Under the pieces are notes generated by a model. That model saw nothing but the letters and a program-made list of their open reading frames with translations. It did not search any database and was not told the DNA's origin. Below are positions 1 to 6,805 of a stretch of DNA of 21,029 nucleotides, piece after piece. Source of the stretch: JAQTNP01 sp964616145 (GTDB lineage: Bacteria > Patescibacteriota > Minisyncoccia > Minisyncoccales > PEYH01); assembly GCA_964616145.1 (NCBI GenBank), contig CAZTRD010000014.1, forward strand, positions 1 to 21,029. Direction: 5' to 3'. The translations under genes and the position numbers were made by a program. Position 1 is the first letter of the stretch. Every line of letters begins with the position of its first letter.

Positions 1-204
1 ATCTTTGCTGCCATCAACATAGATATTTGCCCAGTATTCAACAGTGAAATGAGCGAAGTTCTCCTTTTGATTCTTGCAGCTCTCAATCCACGCATTGACT
101 TTGCTCCACATAGCATCATTATTTACTAGAGTCTTAGCTAATTTCTTTACTGCCTTTGGCTGCTCAGCTTCTTTTGGCTTTTCAACTAAGTATAACTGGG
201 ACAT
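1..204 (-). CDS. hypothetical protein, C-terminus cut off by window edge
   Basis: An open frame of 68 codons runs from ATG at 204 off the left edge without a stop, so only the N-terminus is present. It begins MSQLYLVEKPKEAEQPKAVK and continues with a Trp/Asn/Lys-rich helical stretch (MWSKVNAWIE, then FTVEYWANIYVDGS). I do not recognise the family and assign no function. The start is well supported: an AGGTGA Shine-Dalgarno lies 7 nt upstream. A 10-bp inverted repeat (220-251) sits just above that, the same arrangement as at five other minus-strand genes here. It is probably part of the same plasmid- or provirus-like gene set as the DUF932/DUF6573 genes. Confidence 0.75.
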   Translation of the reverse strand, partial: MSQLYLVEKPKEAEQPKAVKKLAKTLVNNDAMWSKVNAWIESCKNQKENFAHFTVEYWANIYVDGSKD

Positions 205-219
205 TTTGCTTCACCTGAT

Positions 220-251
220 AGAGATTTTTTCTACTAAGTTGAAAAATCTCT
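220..251 (-). promoter_or_regulatory. leader hairpin before the SD of the gene at 204
   Basis: A perfect 10-bp inverted repeat (220-229 with 242-251, 12-nt loop) is U-rich in the 5' arm and A-rich in the 3' arm when read on the minus strand. It ends 15 nt before the ATG at 204, immediately upstream of the AGGTGA ribosome-binding site. Placement and base asymmetry match the hairpins at 3221, 4527, 7625, 7922 and 8231. It could also act as a terminator for the nucleotidyltransferase gene that ends at 277. Confidence 0.6.
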
Positions 252-276
252 GAGAAAGACAACAAGTTAGAAAATA

Positions 277-1020
277 TTATTTATTCCTGCTTTTCAATCT
301 TTTTATGACCTGATTCTGATATTTAGGGGGAATATGTTTTCTTATCTGCTCTTCTGAAAAGTCACACATCCAATCGCCTGGTTTTCTATCCCAGTTTTGG
401 AGACAGACTTCGAACACCCTGCTTTTTTCTGGAATAGGGAAGCTTTCCTGTTCTTCTAACCTACATATCTGCTCATAAAACCAGAATATCCATTTTGTCT
501 CTTTTCTATGCTGGGAAACACATTCTTTAATTATAACATCCCAGTTGAGCTTTGTAGCGTCAATTAAAGCGCGTATATCCTTGAGATCCTGCGGCCTGTC
601 TGTTATAGCCTTAAACAATAAAATGTCTTCATTTGATACCAGATAAAGGTCAAGGTTGCCAAATGAGCCATACTTAGCTGCTCTTTTTTGCATATCTTCT
701 GTTAGCCTAAGCATCCCGCAAACAACATCAACAAGAATGTCTATTCGTGAGCCTGATTTGTCAAGGAATACAAAAACAGCATCTTTGTAGAATTGCTCCT
801 TAAACAAGCCTTTATCTATCTCATATCCTATTTTTTCAAAAGAATCCTTAATTTGATGCAGGGCTTTTTTGTCTAACAAAACCAAGTCAACATCTTTGGT
901 TGCTTCCTTTAGCCCTTTCAGGCTTAAAGCGCCGCCTCCTATCATGTATATCTTAACCCTAACAGGAAGTATAGCTCCTATCTTTTCCAGCAGCTCTATG
1001 ATTGAATTTTTCTCAAACAT
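277..1020 (-). CDS. nucleotidyltransferase-fold protein (AbiEii/DUF6036-like), probable toxin half of a two-gene cassette
   Basis: A 247-residue protein with the signature of a minimal nucleotidyltransferase. A GGG turn lies at residues 28-30, followed by KDVDLVLL with two acidic metal ligands (about D43 and D45). A third acidic position sits in RIDILVD (about D94). A downstream SNEDILLFKAITDRPQDLKDI segment (about 129-149) resembles the helical region of AbiEii/DUF6036-type proteins. Members of this superfamily transfer NMP groups to RNA or protein, and several are toxins of type IV or MNT/HEPN systems. The substrate here is unknown. The ATG overlaps the end of the upstream winged-helix gene by 8 nt, so translation is probably coupled. 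That arrangement supports a regulator/antitoxin plus enzyme pair. The fold call is fairly secure; the toxin role is inference. Confidence 0.8.
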   Translation of the reverse strand: MFEKNSIIELLEKIGAILPVRVKIYMIGGGALSLKGLKEATKDVDLVLLDKKALHQIKDSFEKIGYEIDKGLFKEQFYKDAVFVFLDKSGSRIDILVDVVCGMLRLTEDMQKRAAKYGSFGNLDLYLVSNEDILLFKAITDRPQDLKDIRALIDATKLNWDVIIKECVSQHRKETKWIFWFYEQICRLEEQESFPIPEKSRVFEVCLQNWDRKPGDWMCDFSEEQIRKHIPPKYQNQVIKRLKSRNK

Positions 1021-1930
1021 TTTTTACACCATAAAGGCCCAAAATTTCTTTAATTTCACGCAGTGTAATTGAAGGAATTTTTGTATTTTCTATTTTATCT
1101 TTGCCTATTTTAAGCATGCCGATTGTGTTTATAAATTCTTCGAAAAGCCCATCAAGGTCATATTTGCTGATAAAAAAATCAAGCTTGATGCCTTCCAGAT
1201 GATTCTTTAGGTAAAATGCAATAGCCAATCCTAAGAGCCTTGGCTCGTCTCCTATCTGCAACAAGCTATGGACAAAAATTTCTTTTTTCGCAAGTTTTCT
1301 TACTGGAGTTATGCAAAAATAATCAATAACCCTTACCTCTACTCCAAAATCAATATATCTGTTAAACCCTGTAAGTTCTGTAATCATTGATTTTTCTCTG
1401 GTTCTAAACAGCTCTTTTTCATTAAATTTCCATAATATCCTCTTATTCTCTGGCGTAAATGTCCTAAGTGCATTTAAGAAGTTATATATCAAAGGATGCG
1501 CTTTCTTTGCAAATAAGTACTTAGATTTTTCTCTCCAAAGAAGATTTGCATATCTAAGCGCTCTTAAGTTGCTCCTAACAGCCACTTTGCTGGCGTTTAC
1601 AATCTTCGAAAGCATATCAACACTTTTTGGCTCATATATCATAAGCTGGAGCAAGTCTAATTTTGTGCCATAGAGAAATTCCAAATATTTCATATAAGGC
1701 TTTGCCAGATACATCTCCCTAAAGCTAGTTGCTATTGGGCTGTCAGATAATTTTAATTTCCTGCTCATTCCAGGCCTTTCTCTAACTAAGAAATGGGCTT
1801 TCTCCAGCCCTATTGCCAGTTCAGAGCATCTATTTCTGGATAGGCCTGTTTTTAGGGCTAATTCTGGCAGATTATCCACTCCATTGGCTACCTGAACCAG
1901 TACATTTATCATAGATTTTGAAATCCTCAT
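1013..1930 (-). CDS. tandem winged-helix transcriptional regulator, probable antitoxin-like partner of the nucleotidyltransferase
   Basis: A 305-residue protein. Residues about 1-60 (LPELALKTGLSRNRCSELAI) and about 90-140 (MLSKIVNASKVAVRSNLRAL) look like two consecutive winged-helix DNA-binding domains. The second half is a separate alpha/beta domain (RYIDFGVEVRVIDYFCITPV, then a helical tail) without a motif I can name. Archaeal genomes often pair such a regulator with a downstream nucleotidyltransferase, in the manner of AbiEi/AbiEii, and here the two genes overlap by 8 nt. The start at 1930 lies only about 30 nt below a TATA-like box, so the transcript has a very short or no leader. An 8-bp inverted repeat covers that TATA box, which fits autorepression. 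Assignment as an antitoxin is inferred from context, not from a diagnostic motif. Confidence 0.75.
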   Translation of the reverse strand: MRISKSMINVLVQVANGVDNLPELALKTGLSRNRCSELAIGLEKAHFLVRERPGMSRKLKLSDSPIATSFREMYLAKPYMKYLEFLYGTKLDLLQLMIYEPKSVDMLSKIVNASKVAVRSNLRALRYANLLWREKSKYLFAKKAHPLIYNFLNALRTFTPENKRILWKFNEKELFRTREKSMITELTGFNRYIDFGVEVRVIDYFCITPVRKLAKKEIFVHSLLQIGDEPRLLGLAIAFYLKNHLEGIKLDFFISKYDLDGLFEEFINTIGMLKIGKDKIENTKIPSITLREIKEILGLYGVKNV

Positions 1931-1938
1931 TTTTGCAA

Positions 1939-1969
1939 TATATACTAAAAAGTCGACAAAGTATATAAA
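1939..1969 (-). promoter_or_regulatory. promoter with overlapping palindromic operator of the regulator/nucleotidyltransferase cassette
   Basis: Perfect 8-bp arms, TATATACT (1939-1946) and AGTATATA (1960-1967), flank a 13-nt spacer. Read on the minus strand, the upstream arm is part of a TATA-like box (TTTATATAC) and the ATG at 1930 is about 30 nt downstream. A dyad that covers the TATA box and reaches towards the start site is the layout expected of an autorepressor site. Binding by the adjacent winged-helix protein is inferred. Confidence 0.6.
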
Positions 1970-1993
1970 CTTATCGGTTTTTTGGTATGTTTT

Positions 1994-2353
1994 TCAATAA
2001 TCATCCGGCAGCATTCCTGTTATCTTCCCATGGTCATTTCTCACAAACCAAACTGCCTTTACTTTATTATTGCCTCTAATCACAAAGAAATCCTTGTCAT
2101 TGTCACCCTTAAACTTCTCATTTTCATAAATATCCTTGGCAAGCTTCATTATCCTATTCAATAAATCCAAGGGCTCTGTGAGTACGCAGTTGATGCATCT
2201 TTCTTCAACGTAATGCCACAAGTTTGTTGTAATTACGTCGCACTCTGGAAATATGCCAGAGGGGTTCTTCATCAAAATACCGTCTTCTACTGCCTGCTCT
2301 GTTGTGTAGACTGAAATTGTTTCTCCAAAAAACTCTTCAATTGCATTCTGCAT
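1994..2353 (-). CDS. DUF6573-like plasmid/phage accessory protein
   Basis: A 119-residue protein. The N-terminal segment (EEFFGETISVYTTEQAVEDG, then ILMKNPSG) matches the pattern I associate with DUF6573, whose members carry an ISVYTREQAIEDGVLV-like stretch and occur on plasmids and phages. Function unknown. A CxxC-like pair (ERCINCV) lies at about residues 54-57. I chose ATG 2353 rather than the in-frame GTG at 2362 because a GGAGTGA Shine-Dalgarno is spaced 5 nt before it. The GTG would instead overlap the TGA of the DUF932 gene. The gap to that gene is only a few nucleotides, so the two are almost certainly one operon. Family identification is from memory of the motif. Confidence 0.75.
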   Translation of the reverse strand: MQNAIEEFFGETISVYTTEQAVEDGILMKNPSGIFPECDVITTNLWHYVEERCINCVLTEPLDLLNRIMKLAKDIYENEKFKGDNDKDFFVIRGNNKVKAVWFVRNDHGKITGMLPDDY

Positions 2354-2358
2354 TTTAA

Positions 2359-3204
2359 TCACTCCTGAACTTCTATCTTCGGGATTTCAATCTCTGCCAG
2401 CTCCTTAAAAGAATGTTTCATTATCTTGTTAGCTTTATTCTGCAACCAAATCTCAATATTTGGCTTAATGCGCTCCCCGTGTGTGGCGATATTTGTTATG
2501 CTATTGTATAACTCAAATCTGCTTATCCTCTCCTTGTTCAAGTCAAGCTGCTTGAAAATATCCCTTATCATCTTCTTATTCTTGAACATGTATTTGAGCA
2601 AAAGCTTCAGGGCAGTCCACTCTACACTATCCTGCATGCACTCGCTTACCATCTTGGTCAATTTGTCATCGTTAGCGATTATATCCTTCAGAATCTTGTC
2701 AATGATGCCTTCCAGTGTTATTTTAAGCTCCTCAGAAAACCTTATTTTGTGCGGCTTGATAATTTCAACCAACATGCCATTGGTGCATTTAAGCCTAGTG
2801 ATGCGGGCTCCGATAACAAGCCCAGTGGTTTTGTCATAGCAACTTTCAATGTGAATTCCGCTTGTAAATTCTTCCCCTACCTCTTCCAGTTGAAACTTAA
2901 CGTCGGGAAAATCTATATTGATAAAAACGCCATGTCTTGAAGTTTTTACTTTTGCTTTCGCATTTATGTTCAGGCTGGTTAATGCATCTATTATTGCTTC
3001 TGTGGCCTGCCTGTGCTGTATTACGCAGAAACTCTTGGGAGCTATACAAGCCCTTTCCTTTTTGTCCAGGTTCCAAACTGCCATATAACCGCGCTCCCTG
3101 ATTCTTTCTTCACCATTCACTATGTCTAAGTCTCGCATTTCTGCTCTATCAAACCCAATTGCTAAGTTCTTTAACTCAGCTAAACTTACTTCTTTTTCAT
3201 TCAT
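2359..3204 (-). CDS. DUF932 (phage/plasmid-like) protein
   Basis: A 281-residue protein whose layout matches the DUF932 / phage-plasmid-like TIGR03299 family. It has an N-terminal segment ending in a beta strand, a region around FCVIQHRQATEAIIDALTSL (about 60-80), and a core with GIHIESCYDKTTGLVIGARI followed by RLKCTNGMLV (about 139-170). The RxxCxNGM motif is typical of the family. A helical C-terminal half follows. The biochemical role of DUF932 is not established; the genes are characteristic of plasmids, prophages and integrated elements. ATG 3204 is preferred over GTG 3213 because it has a GAGGTGAT Shine-Dalgarno at ideal spacing, whereas the GTG lies inside that sequence. A leader hairpin (3221-3252) precedes it, and the DUF6573 gene follows at once. 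Confidence 0.85.
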   Translation of the reverse strand: MNEKEVSLAELKNLAIGFDRAEMRDLDIVNGEERIRERGYMAVWNLDKKERACIAPKSFCVIQHRQATEAIIDALTSLNINAKAKVKTSRHGVFINIDFPDVKFQLEEVGEEFTSGIHIESCYDKTTGLVIGARITRLKCTNGMLVEIIKPHKIRFSEELKITLEGIIDKILKDIIANDDKLTKMVSECMQDSVEWTALKLLLKYMFKNKKMIRDIFKQLDLNKERISRFELYNSITNIATHGERIKPNIEIWLQNKANKIMKHSFKELAEIEIPKIEVQE

Positions 3205-3220
3205 ATTTATCACCTCAAGT

Positions 3221-3252
3221 GATTTTTCTTTCTGCTTGGCTGAAGAAAAATC
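3221..3252 (-). promoter_or_regulatory. leader hairpin before the SD of the DUF932 gene
   Basis: A perfect 10-bp inverted repeat (3221-3230 with 3243-3252, 12-nt loop). The minus-strand 5' arm is GATTTTTCTT and the 3' arm AAGAAAAATC. It ends 16 nt before ATG 3204, with GAGGTGAT between. Its upstream arm touches the stop codon of the homing endonuclease gene. Stem length, loop length and spacing are nearly the same as in the hairpin at 220-251. Confidence 0.65.
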
Positions 3253-3953
3253 TAAGAATTTGAGCGTTTAATCCTCATGTAGTTGCGTAGCCTTAATCGT
3301 TCTTTCTTTATCCATTCTGGATCCATTTTCTTCGTGTGCCAATAATTCTTACACTTCAGTCGGTTTCGTTGCCGTTGAGTTGATTGTTTTTCGGCATCCA
3401 TTCCTAATTTGTAATGCATGCACTCAGGGACATGTTTTTTAATAACTGAAATGAATTTTTTAGTATCATCAGAACTTAGGTAAATGCATTCTTTTTGTAT
3501 TTTGAAGTCAATTCCATATGTTTCTTTAAAGTAATCAGACATCAATTGTTTGCACCGTAGGCTAAAGCCAGCTACACAAATCTTGATATTATTGTTATAA
3601 TAAGAGTAACTTCCATCATCGCAAAACCATACAGCTACGGCTAGAGGTTTTAATTTCCCCAGAATTATGTTATTAACTGACTTTTTGCCATCTTTGTAAA
3701 AAAGATAGTAATATTGCAGAAAAAAGGCATTAGCACCTGCCCTAAAATAATACCCATCATACCATTTGCCTGTCTTCTTGAGGTATGTTTTTCTTGGCTT
3801 AATCTTGCACTTGAAAAATTGGTTTTTCCATTCAAGGTATTTTAATTGCTTTATTGAATGGCATTCTGAGTATAACGGATTGATATTTCGTTTAGAAAAA
3901 GTTAAGCAACCATCCCCCAATAGGCTGCCTAAAAGAACCTGTTCATTATACAT
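3252..3953 (-). CDS. free-standing LAGLIDADG homing endonuclease
   Basis: A 233-residue protein with two LAGLIDADG-type motifs. LLGSLLGDG lies at about residues 7-15 (catalytic Asp 14). A second, LAVAVWFCDDGS, lies at about 104-115 (acidic D112/D113). The typical aromatic, basic DNA-contact segments lie between and after them (KWYDGYYFRAGANAF; a Lys/Arg-rich C-terminus). Two motifs in one chain mean it acts as a monomer cutting a long asymmetric site, which drives its own spread. It is not embedded in an intron or intein that I can see. It lies between two backbone genes, 8 nt after the 58-residue gene and ending on the DUF932 leader hairpin. That fits a secondary intergenic insertion. No clear Shine-Dalgarno precedes ATG 3953. 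Confidence 0.88.
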   Translation of the reverse strand: MYNEQVLLGSLLGDGCLTFSKRNINPLYSECHSIKQLKYLEWKNQFFKCKIKPRKTYLKKTGKWYDGYYFRAGANAFFLQYYYLFYKDGKKSVNNIILGKLKPLAVAVWFCDDGSYSYYNNNIKICVAGFSLRCKQLMSDYFKETYGIDFKIQKECIYLSSDDTKKFISVIKKHVPECMHYKLGMDAEKQSTQRQRNRLKCKNYWHTKKMDPEWIKKERLRLRNYMRIKRSNS

Positions 3954-3961
3954 TTTTAGAA

Positions 3962-4138
3962 TTACTCACTATTGCTGAATTGATAATTTAGCTTAGCCAG
4001 CTCTAAGTGCTTCTCAAGCCTTGCCATCTTCTGCTCGTGCTCAAGCTTCATAGTGTCTTGCTGGCATTTGTAGCACTCTAATTTATGCTTCTGCTTGAGC
4101 TCTTCAAGCTCTTTTGACTCAGAAAGTTCAAGAGCCAT
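3962..4138 (-). CDS. small coiled-coil protein with a CxxC pair (58 aa)
   Basis: Begins MALELSESKELEELKQKHKL and continues with ECYKCQQ (CxxC at about 22-25) and an amphipathic Leu/Lys/Glu helix. The whole protein looks like one charged coiled-coil helix. A single CxxC could pair with another copy or a partner to bind zinc, or be redox-active; I cannot tell which. ATG 4138 lies inside the end of the preceding 52-residue gene (11-nt overlap) and has a GAGGTGAT Shine-Dalgarno 5 nt upstream. Coupled translation is therefore likely. Family unknown. Confidence 0.65.
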   Translation of the reverse strand: MALELSESKELEELKQKHKLECYKCQQDTMKLEHEQKMARLEKHLELAKLNYQFSNSE

Positions 4139-4286
4139 CAAGCATCACCTCTTTGTGCGGCTCTTTCTTCCTTTCTGAGATCTTAAGAAATTTTTCCCTT
4201 ATTTCCTCATTCATTTGTGCTCTGATATTGTTAAGCTGCTTGTTTATATCCCCGAACATCTGCTCGTGCAAAGTTGGCATTTTCAT
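4128..4286 (-). CDS. small hypothetical helical protein (52 aa)
   Basis: Sequence begins MKMPTLHEQMFGDINKQLNN and ends in a charged segment (SERKKEPHKEV). It is predicted by eye to be entirely helical. The ATG at 4286 overlaps the TGA of the upstream 75-residue gene in an ATGA junction, and its own 3' end overlaps the next start by 11 nt. It therefore sits in a tightly coupled three-gene unit (4510 to 3962). A TCACCT complement (AGGTGA) lies 5 nt upstream of the start. No family recognised. Confidence 0.65.
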   Translation of the reverse strand: MKMPTLHEQMFGDINKQLNNIRAQMNEEIREKFLKISERKKEPHKEVMLDGS

Positions 4287-4510
4287 GCTATCACCTCTAA
4301 TTCCTCAGCAGGCATTCCTTCAATTTTGCCTTCAAGGATTTCTTTGTCAAGCTCTTCATTAAACAAGAACAATAATCTGGCAGTTTCTTTGTAATGCTTT
4401 GACCAATGCTCATCTCTTGTATTGCTCAGAATAAGGACAGCTCCATTCTTAGCCATGCCAAGGTTTATTTCTTTTCTTTTTCTTTTGTTGATTATATCCC
4501 AATCTGGCAT
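4283..4510 (-). CDS. small hypothetical protein (75 aa)
   Basis: Begins MPDWDIINKRKRKEINLGMA and contains KNGAVLILSNTRDEHWSKHY followed by an acidic helix. The strand-then-helix pattern suggests a compact alpha/beta fold, but I do not recognise it. ATG 4510 is preferred over GTG 4519 because a GAGGTGG Shine-Dalgarno lies 6 nt before the ATG and the GTG falls within it. The gene is the first of a coupled trio and is preceded by a leader hairpin (4527-4552). Confidence 0.7.
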   Translation of the reverse strand: MPDWDIINKRKRKEINLGMAKNGAVLILSNTRDEHWSKHYKETARLLFLFNEELDKEILEGKIEGMPAEELEVIA

Positions 4511-4526
4511 ATTAACCACCTCTGAG

Positions 4527-4552
4527 AATTTTTCTCACAAAGTGGAAAAATT
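4527..4552 (-). promoter_or_regulatory. leader hairpin before the SD of the 75-aa gene
   Basis: A perfect 8-bp inverted repeat, AATTTTTC (4527-4534) with GAAAAATT (4545-4552), 10-nt loop, ending 16 nt before ATG 4510. Two competing structures share its bases: TGAGAA/TTCTCA (4523-4528 with 4532-4537) and CTCACA/TGTGAG (4534-4539 with 4565-4570). This is a member of the six-hairpin set. Confidence 0.55.
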
Positions 4553-4607
4553 TGTAGTTAGAAATGTGAGAATCAGATAAGGAGTGTATTTTCAGAATCT
4601 CTGATAA

Positions 4608-5555
4608 TTAATCTAAAAATAGCCTAGGAATCATTTTTATTTCTGACAATTGCCAAAGGAAACCATCAAAGAAAACATAAATAGTGTCTTTATAGTTAGG
4701 ATCATCATAAGTAACATCCTTCCTTACATACAATCCACGTGTAATTGAACTGTTTACCATATCAAATATATTTTCCAATTCCTCTGATAGTGCTTCCAAA
4801 TCTAGTTTGTGTTCACTAATTAGTTTTCCAAAAATAGCCCCCCAATTTTCTTCTATATCATCAATAATCTGACTATCCCACAAAAATCGGAGTATTCCTG
4901 GAAAGTTATGCCAAATGGTAAGTATTCGTTCTTCTCGTGTTCCTTTTAACTGATTAAATTTCCCTTTATAGTCTCTAGGATGAAAATAATCAAAGTCTCT
5001 TATTTTTGGGTAAATACCCCCATATAAAAAAATAAATAGAGACAAACTTATCAATTTAAAGGGGTGAGGTAGACTTTCGCCATATAATCTAGATAATATG
5101 TCAAAATCAAACAACCCCCTATGATGTTCTTTGATTAATTCAAATGTCAATTTAAAATTATCATCGTTCTCAAAGAATTCATTTAACTTATGAAGTTTAT
5201 TTTTGTACTCTATTTTATTAACCCTTTCTTTATACCGTTCTGTTTTTTCAAATGATAAAATGTTCAACTCTGACCTCCACCTGCTTAGTAGTTTATTCCA
5301 GTTTATTTGTATTTTTTTAGTTCTGTGATCATCCTTGCTTTGCTTTTCTTTGAGGTAACCTATCTGAATTAACCCCTGAAGAACATTTTTCCTAAATTTC
5401 CCTATTCTCATCATTACTGTCATGTTTAGTTCTTTTCCAGAATACTTTTGGTTGAGATCATATAAATCAATCAATAAATCTTGTATTTTACTATAGTCTT
5501 TAGAAAGGAGAAGTGCCATACACTTTTTTTGTAAAGGACTGATTTCTTCATTCAT
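4608..5555 (-). CDS. hypothetical protein with probable winged-helix N-terminus (315 aa)
   Basis: Residues about 35-95 (YSGKELNMTVMMRIGKFRKN, then GLIQIGYLKEKQSKDDHRTKKIQINW) read like a winged helix: a recognition helix followed by a basic wing of the R-x-K-I type. The remainder (about 100-315) is a helical, aromatic-rich domain with no motif I can name, containing LTIWHNFPGILRFLWDSQII and a C-terminal YVFFDGFLWQL. A regulator is possible but not demonstrated. It has its own promoter, a TATA-like ATTTATAAATAA at about 5602-5617. An AGGT Shine-Dalgarno lies 9 nt before ATG 5555. It is transcribed divergently from the 5694 operon, so it may control those genes. It lacks the leader hairpin of the neighbouring minus-strand genes, consistent with a later insertion. 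Confidence 0.65.
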   Translation of the reverse strand: MNEEISPLQKKCMALLLSKDYSKIQDLLIDLYDLNQKYSGKELNMTVMMRIGKFRKNVLQGLIQIGYLKEKQSKDDHRTKKIQINWNKLLSRWRSELNILSFEKTERYKERVNKIEYKNKLHKLNEFFENDDNFKLTFELIKEHHRGLFDFDILSRLYGESLPHPFKLISLSLFIFLYGGIYPKIRDFDYFHPRDYKGKFNQLKGTREERILTIWHNFPGILRFLWDSQIIDDIEENWGAIFGKLISEHKLDLEALSEELENIFDMVNSSITRGLYVRKDVTYDDPNYKDTIYVFFDGFLWQLSEIKMIPRLFLD

Positions 5556-5601
5556 TTTATAATACCTAACTCAAAATAAAAATACTACATTTTCATTACC
5601 G

Positions 5602-5652
5602 ATTTATTTATAAATAATCTTAAATTGTAATACCCTATGAGTATTATAAAAA
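5602..5652. promoter_or_regulatory. divergent promoter region
   Basis: Between the minus-strand 315-residue gene (start 5555) and the plus-strand gene at 5694. A near-palindromic AT box (TTTATTTATAAATAA, about 5602-5617) can serve as TATA for the minus gene. TATTATAAAAAG (about 5642-5652) lies about 45 nt before the plus start and can serve the plus operon. Assigned by position and composition only. Confidence 0.45.
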
Positions 5653-5693
5653 GAGAGGATGTATAAAAATGTTTCGAAATGGGGGGATCAAAA

Positions 5694-5858
5694 ATGAAGC
5701 AAGAACTAACCAAAAGTAAAAGTGGAAAAACAGTCTATTTCCCTGACAAAAAAGGGGGCACATTCGAGGGTGATAAAGGAGGAATCCGCATTTGGTCAGA
5801 TGGAATCATTGCAAATAGTTTAGAGGTGTTCCATAAAAAAAGGAAGGGGGTAAATTAA
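5694..5858 (+). CDS. small hypothetical protein (54 aa)
   Basis: Begins MKQELTKSKSGKTVYFPDKK and ends VFHKKRKGVN; the middle (GGIRIWSDGIIANSLEVF) suggests a few beta strands. Function unknown. A G-rich Shine-Dalgarno-like GGGGGGATC precedes ATG 5694. The upstream ATG at 5669 opens a different frame that stops after 16 codons, so it is not used here. First gene of a plus-strand set of micro-proteins (5694-6805). Confidence 0.55.
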   Translation: MKQELTKSKSGKTVYFPDKKGGTFEGDKGGIRIWSDGIIANSLEVFHKKRKGVN

Positions 5859-5859
5859 C

Positions 5860-6068
5860 ATGCAGAAGCCAATAAAAAAAGATTTTTTTGCCGAACTTAG
5901 TCGAGGAAGAACTGCCAGCGCCNNNNNNNNNNAAGGGCTGGAAAAGCGAAAATTGACAGAATTGCCTTCCTAGACGAAGAAGAAGAAGATGAAGAAGAAG
6001 GGGTGGGGCCCATAATGGAGCTAAATACCAATATAGACCTAAGAAAGACTCTTTCTTACTTGGGGTAA
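5860..6068 (+). CDS. acidic hypothetical protein interrupted by an assembly gap
   Basis: The frame opens at ATG 5860 (MQKPIKKDFFAELSRGRTAS) and runs into ten Ns at 5923-5932. After the gap the only long open frame (from 5934) reads AGKAKIDRIAFLDEEEEDEE and continues to TAA at 6066-6068. With exactly ten Ns the two halves are out of phase, so the gap length is probably arbitrary and this is one gene. Codon use on both sides looks coding. The acidic tract is encoded by GAA/GAT repeats, which may be what broke the assembly. An AGGGGG Shine-Dalgarno-like sequence lies within the end of the preceding gene. No function assigned. Confidence 0.5.
5923..5932. other. assembly gap (10 N)
   Basis: Ten ambiguous bases inside a coding region. 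Frames on either side do not join at this length, so the true gap size is unknown. Confidence 0.95.
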
Positions 6069-6077
6069 TGGGATAAA

Positions 6078-6275
6078 ATGAAAAAACAAACTTGCAAGGA
6101 AAAATTAGAAATGATAAGAAAAATATCCAGAGAAATCAAGGATATTGTGAATAACTTAATAAAAGAGAAGAAAACAAAAAAACATCTTCAAATGTCTAAA
6201 AAGATGTACATATCCCTAATAGTTTGTTCAGAAAGACTAAGGTATATTGAGGATGTAATAGATTATAAAAAATGA
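6078..6275 (+). CDS. small basic helical protein (65 aa)
   Basis: Begins MKKQTCKEKLEMIRKISREI, is lysine-rich and ends ERLRYIEDVIDYKK. It looks all-helical, possibly a coiled coil. It starts 10 nt after the preceding stop; only a weak GGGAT precedes the ATG, so initiation may depend on coupling. Next gene starts 24 nt later. No family recognised. Confidence 0.55.
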   Translation: MKKQTCKEKLEMIRKISREIKDIVNNLIKEKKTKKHLQMSKKMYISLIVCSERLRYIEDVIDYKK

Positions 6276-6298
6276 AAAATAGGCTTAGGAGGTAAAAA

Positions 6299-6496
6299 AT
6301 GGTAAAAAACAAATGTCCGGAGCATCTAAAAGAGGTAGTTGATTCCGAAATAAAGATACATTGTGGGAAAGGATACCACAAAATAGTAGACAGCGTAAAG
6401 TCAAAGTATGGAATTTCGATTAAAACTTGCTACGTTGCAGACAGAAAACGAGCTTTAGGGTATTCTATGAGAAGAGCATGGAATAGCGGGCTATAA
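6299..6496 (+). CDS. small hypothetical protein, possible helix-turn-helix (65 aa)
   Basis: Preceded by the strongest Shine-Dalgarno of this operon (TTAGGAGGT, 6 nt before ATG 6299), which fixes the start. The sequence has two cysteines near the N-terminus (C6, C22) and a segment YHKIVDSVKSKYGISIKTCY followed by ADRKRALGYSMRRAW. That segment could form a helix-turn-helix with a basic recognition helix. This is a by-eye suggestion. Family unknown. Confidence 0.6.
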   Translation: MVKNKCPEHLKEVVDSEIKIHCGKGYHKIVDSVKSKYGISIKTCYVADRKRALGYSMRRAWNSGL

Positions 6497-6505
6497 GGTG
6501 CTGGA

Positions 6506-6805
6506 ATGCAAAACAAAGAGAAGATTAAAAGGATAAAAGGAATAATGTATAGAATGGGTAAGAAATTTGTTTCAATGCCCGCTGAAAGTGTAGATAAATA
6601 TAATAAAAAAGATTTGAAGAAATTGATGGATAATTTCCAGCTTTATGCAGGAGCATTAATAAAAATTGAATTGTTGATTAGGGGAAAAAAGGAAATTTGG
6701 GCTAATTGCCCTTATTGCGGCTTAAAGTTTACTAAGATTGTTAAGGACACCGAAACAAAAAGAAGCTTTTGGTGTGAAACTTGCAATAAACTTACTAAAA
6801 TCTAA
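6506..6805 (+). CDS. small zinc-ribbon protein (99 aa)
   Basis: The N-terminal two thirds (about 1-62) is helical and basic (MQNKEKIKRIKGIMYRMGKK; LKKLMDNFQLYAGALIKIEL). The C-terminus is a zinc ribbon: CPYC (68-71) and CETC (90-93) separated by 18 residues. Zinc ribbons after a helical domain commonly serve in nucleic-acid binding or protein contacts; the target is unknown. An AGGTG Shine-Dalgarno lies 6 nt before ATG 6506. Last gene of the plus-strand set; its stop overlaps the stop of the convergent minus-strand gene at 6802. Confidence 0.7.
   Translation: MQNKEKIKRIKGIMYRMGKKFVSMPAESVDKYNKKDLKKLMDNFQLYAGALIKIELLIRGKKEIWANCPYCGLKFTKIVKDTETKRSFWCETCNKLTKI

Noticed and set aside
1982..2164. 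Plus-strand open frame overlapping the DUF6573 gene
   Set aside because: Antisense shadow of a supported minus-strand gene, with no initiation signals.
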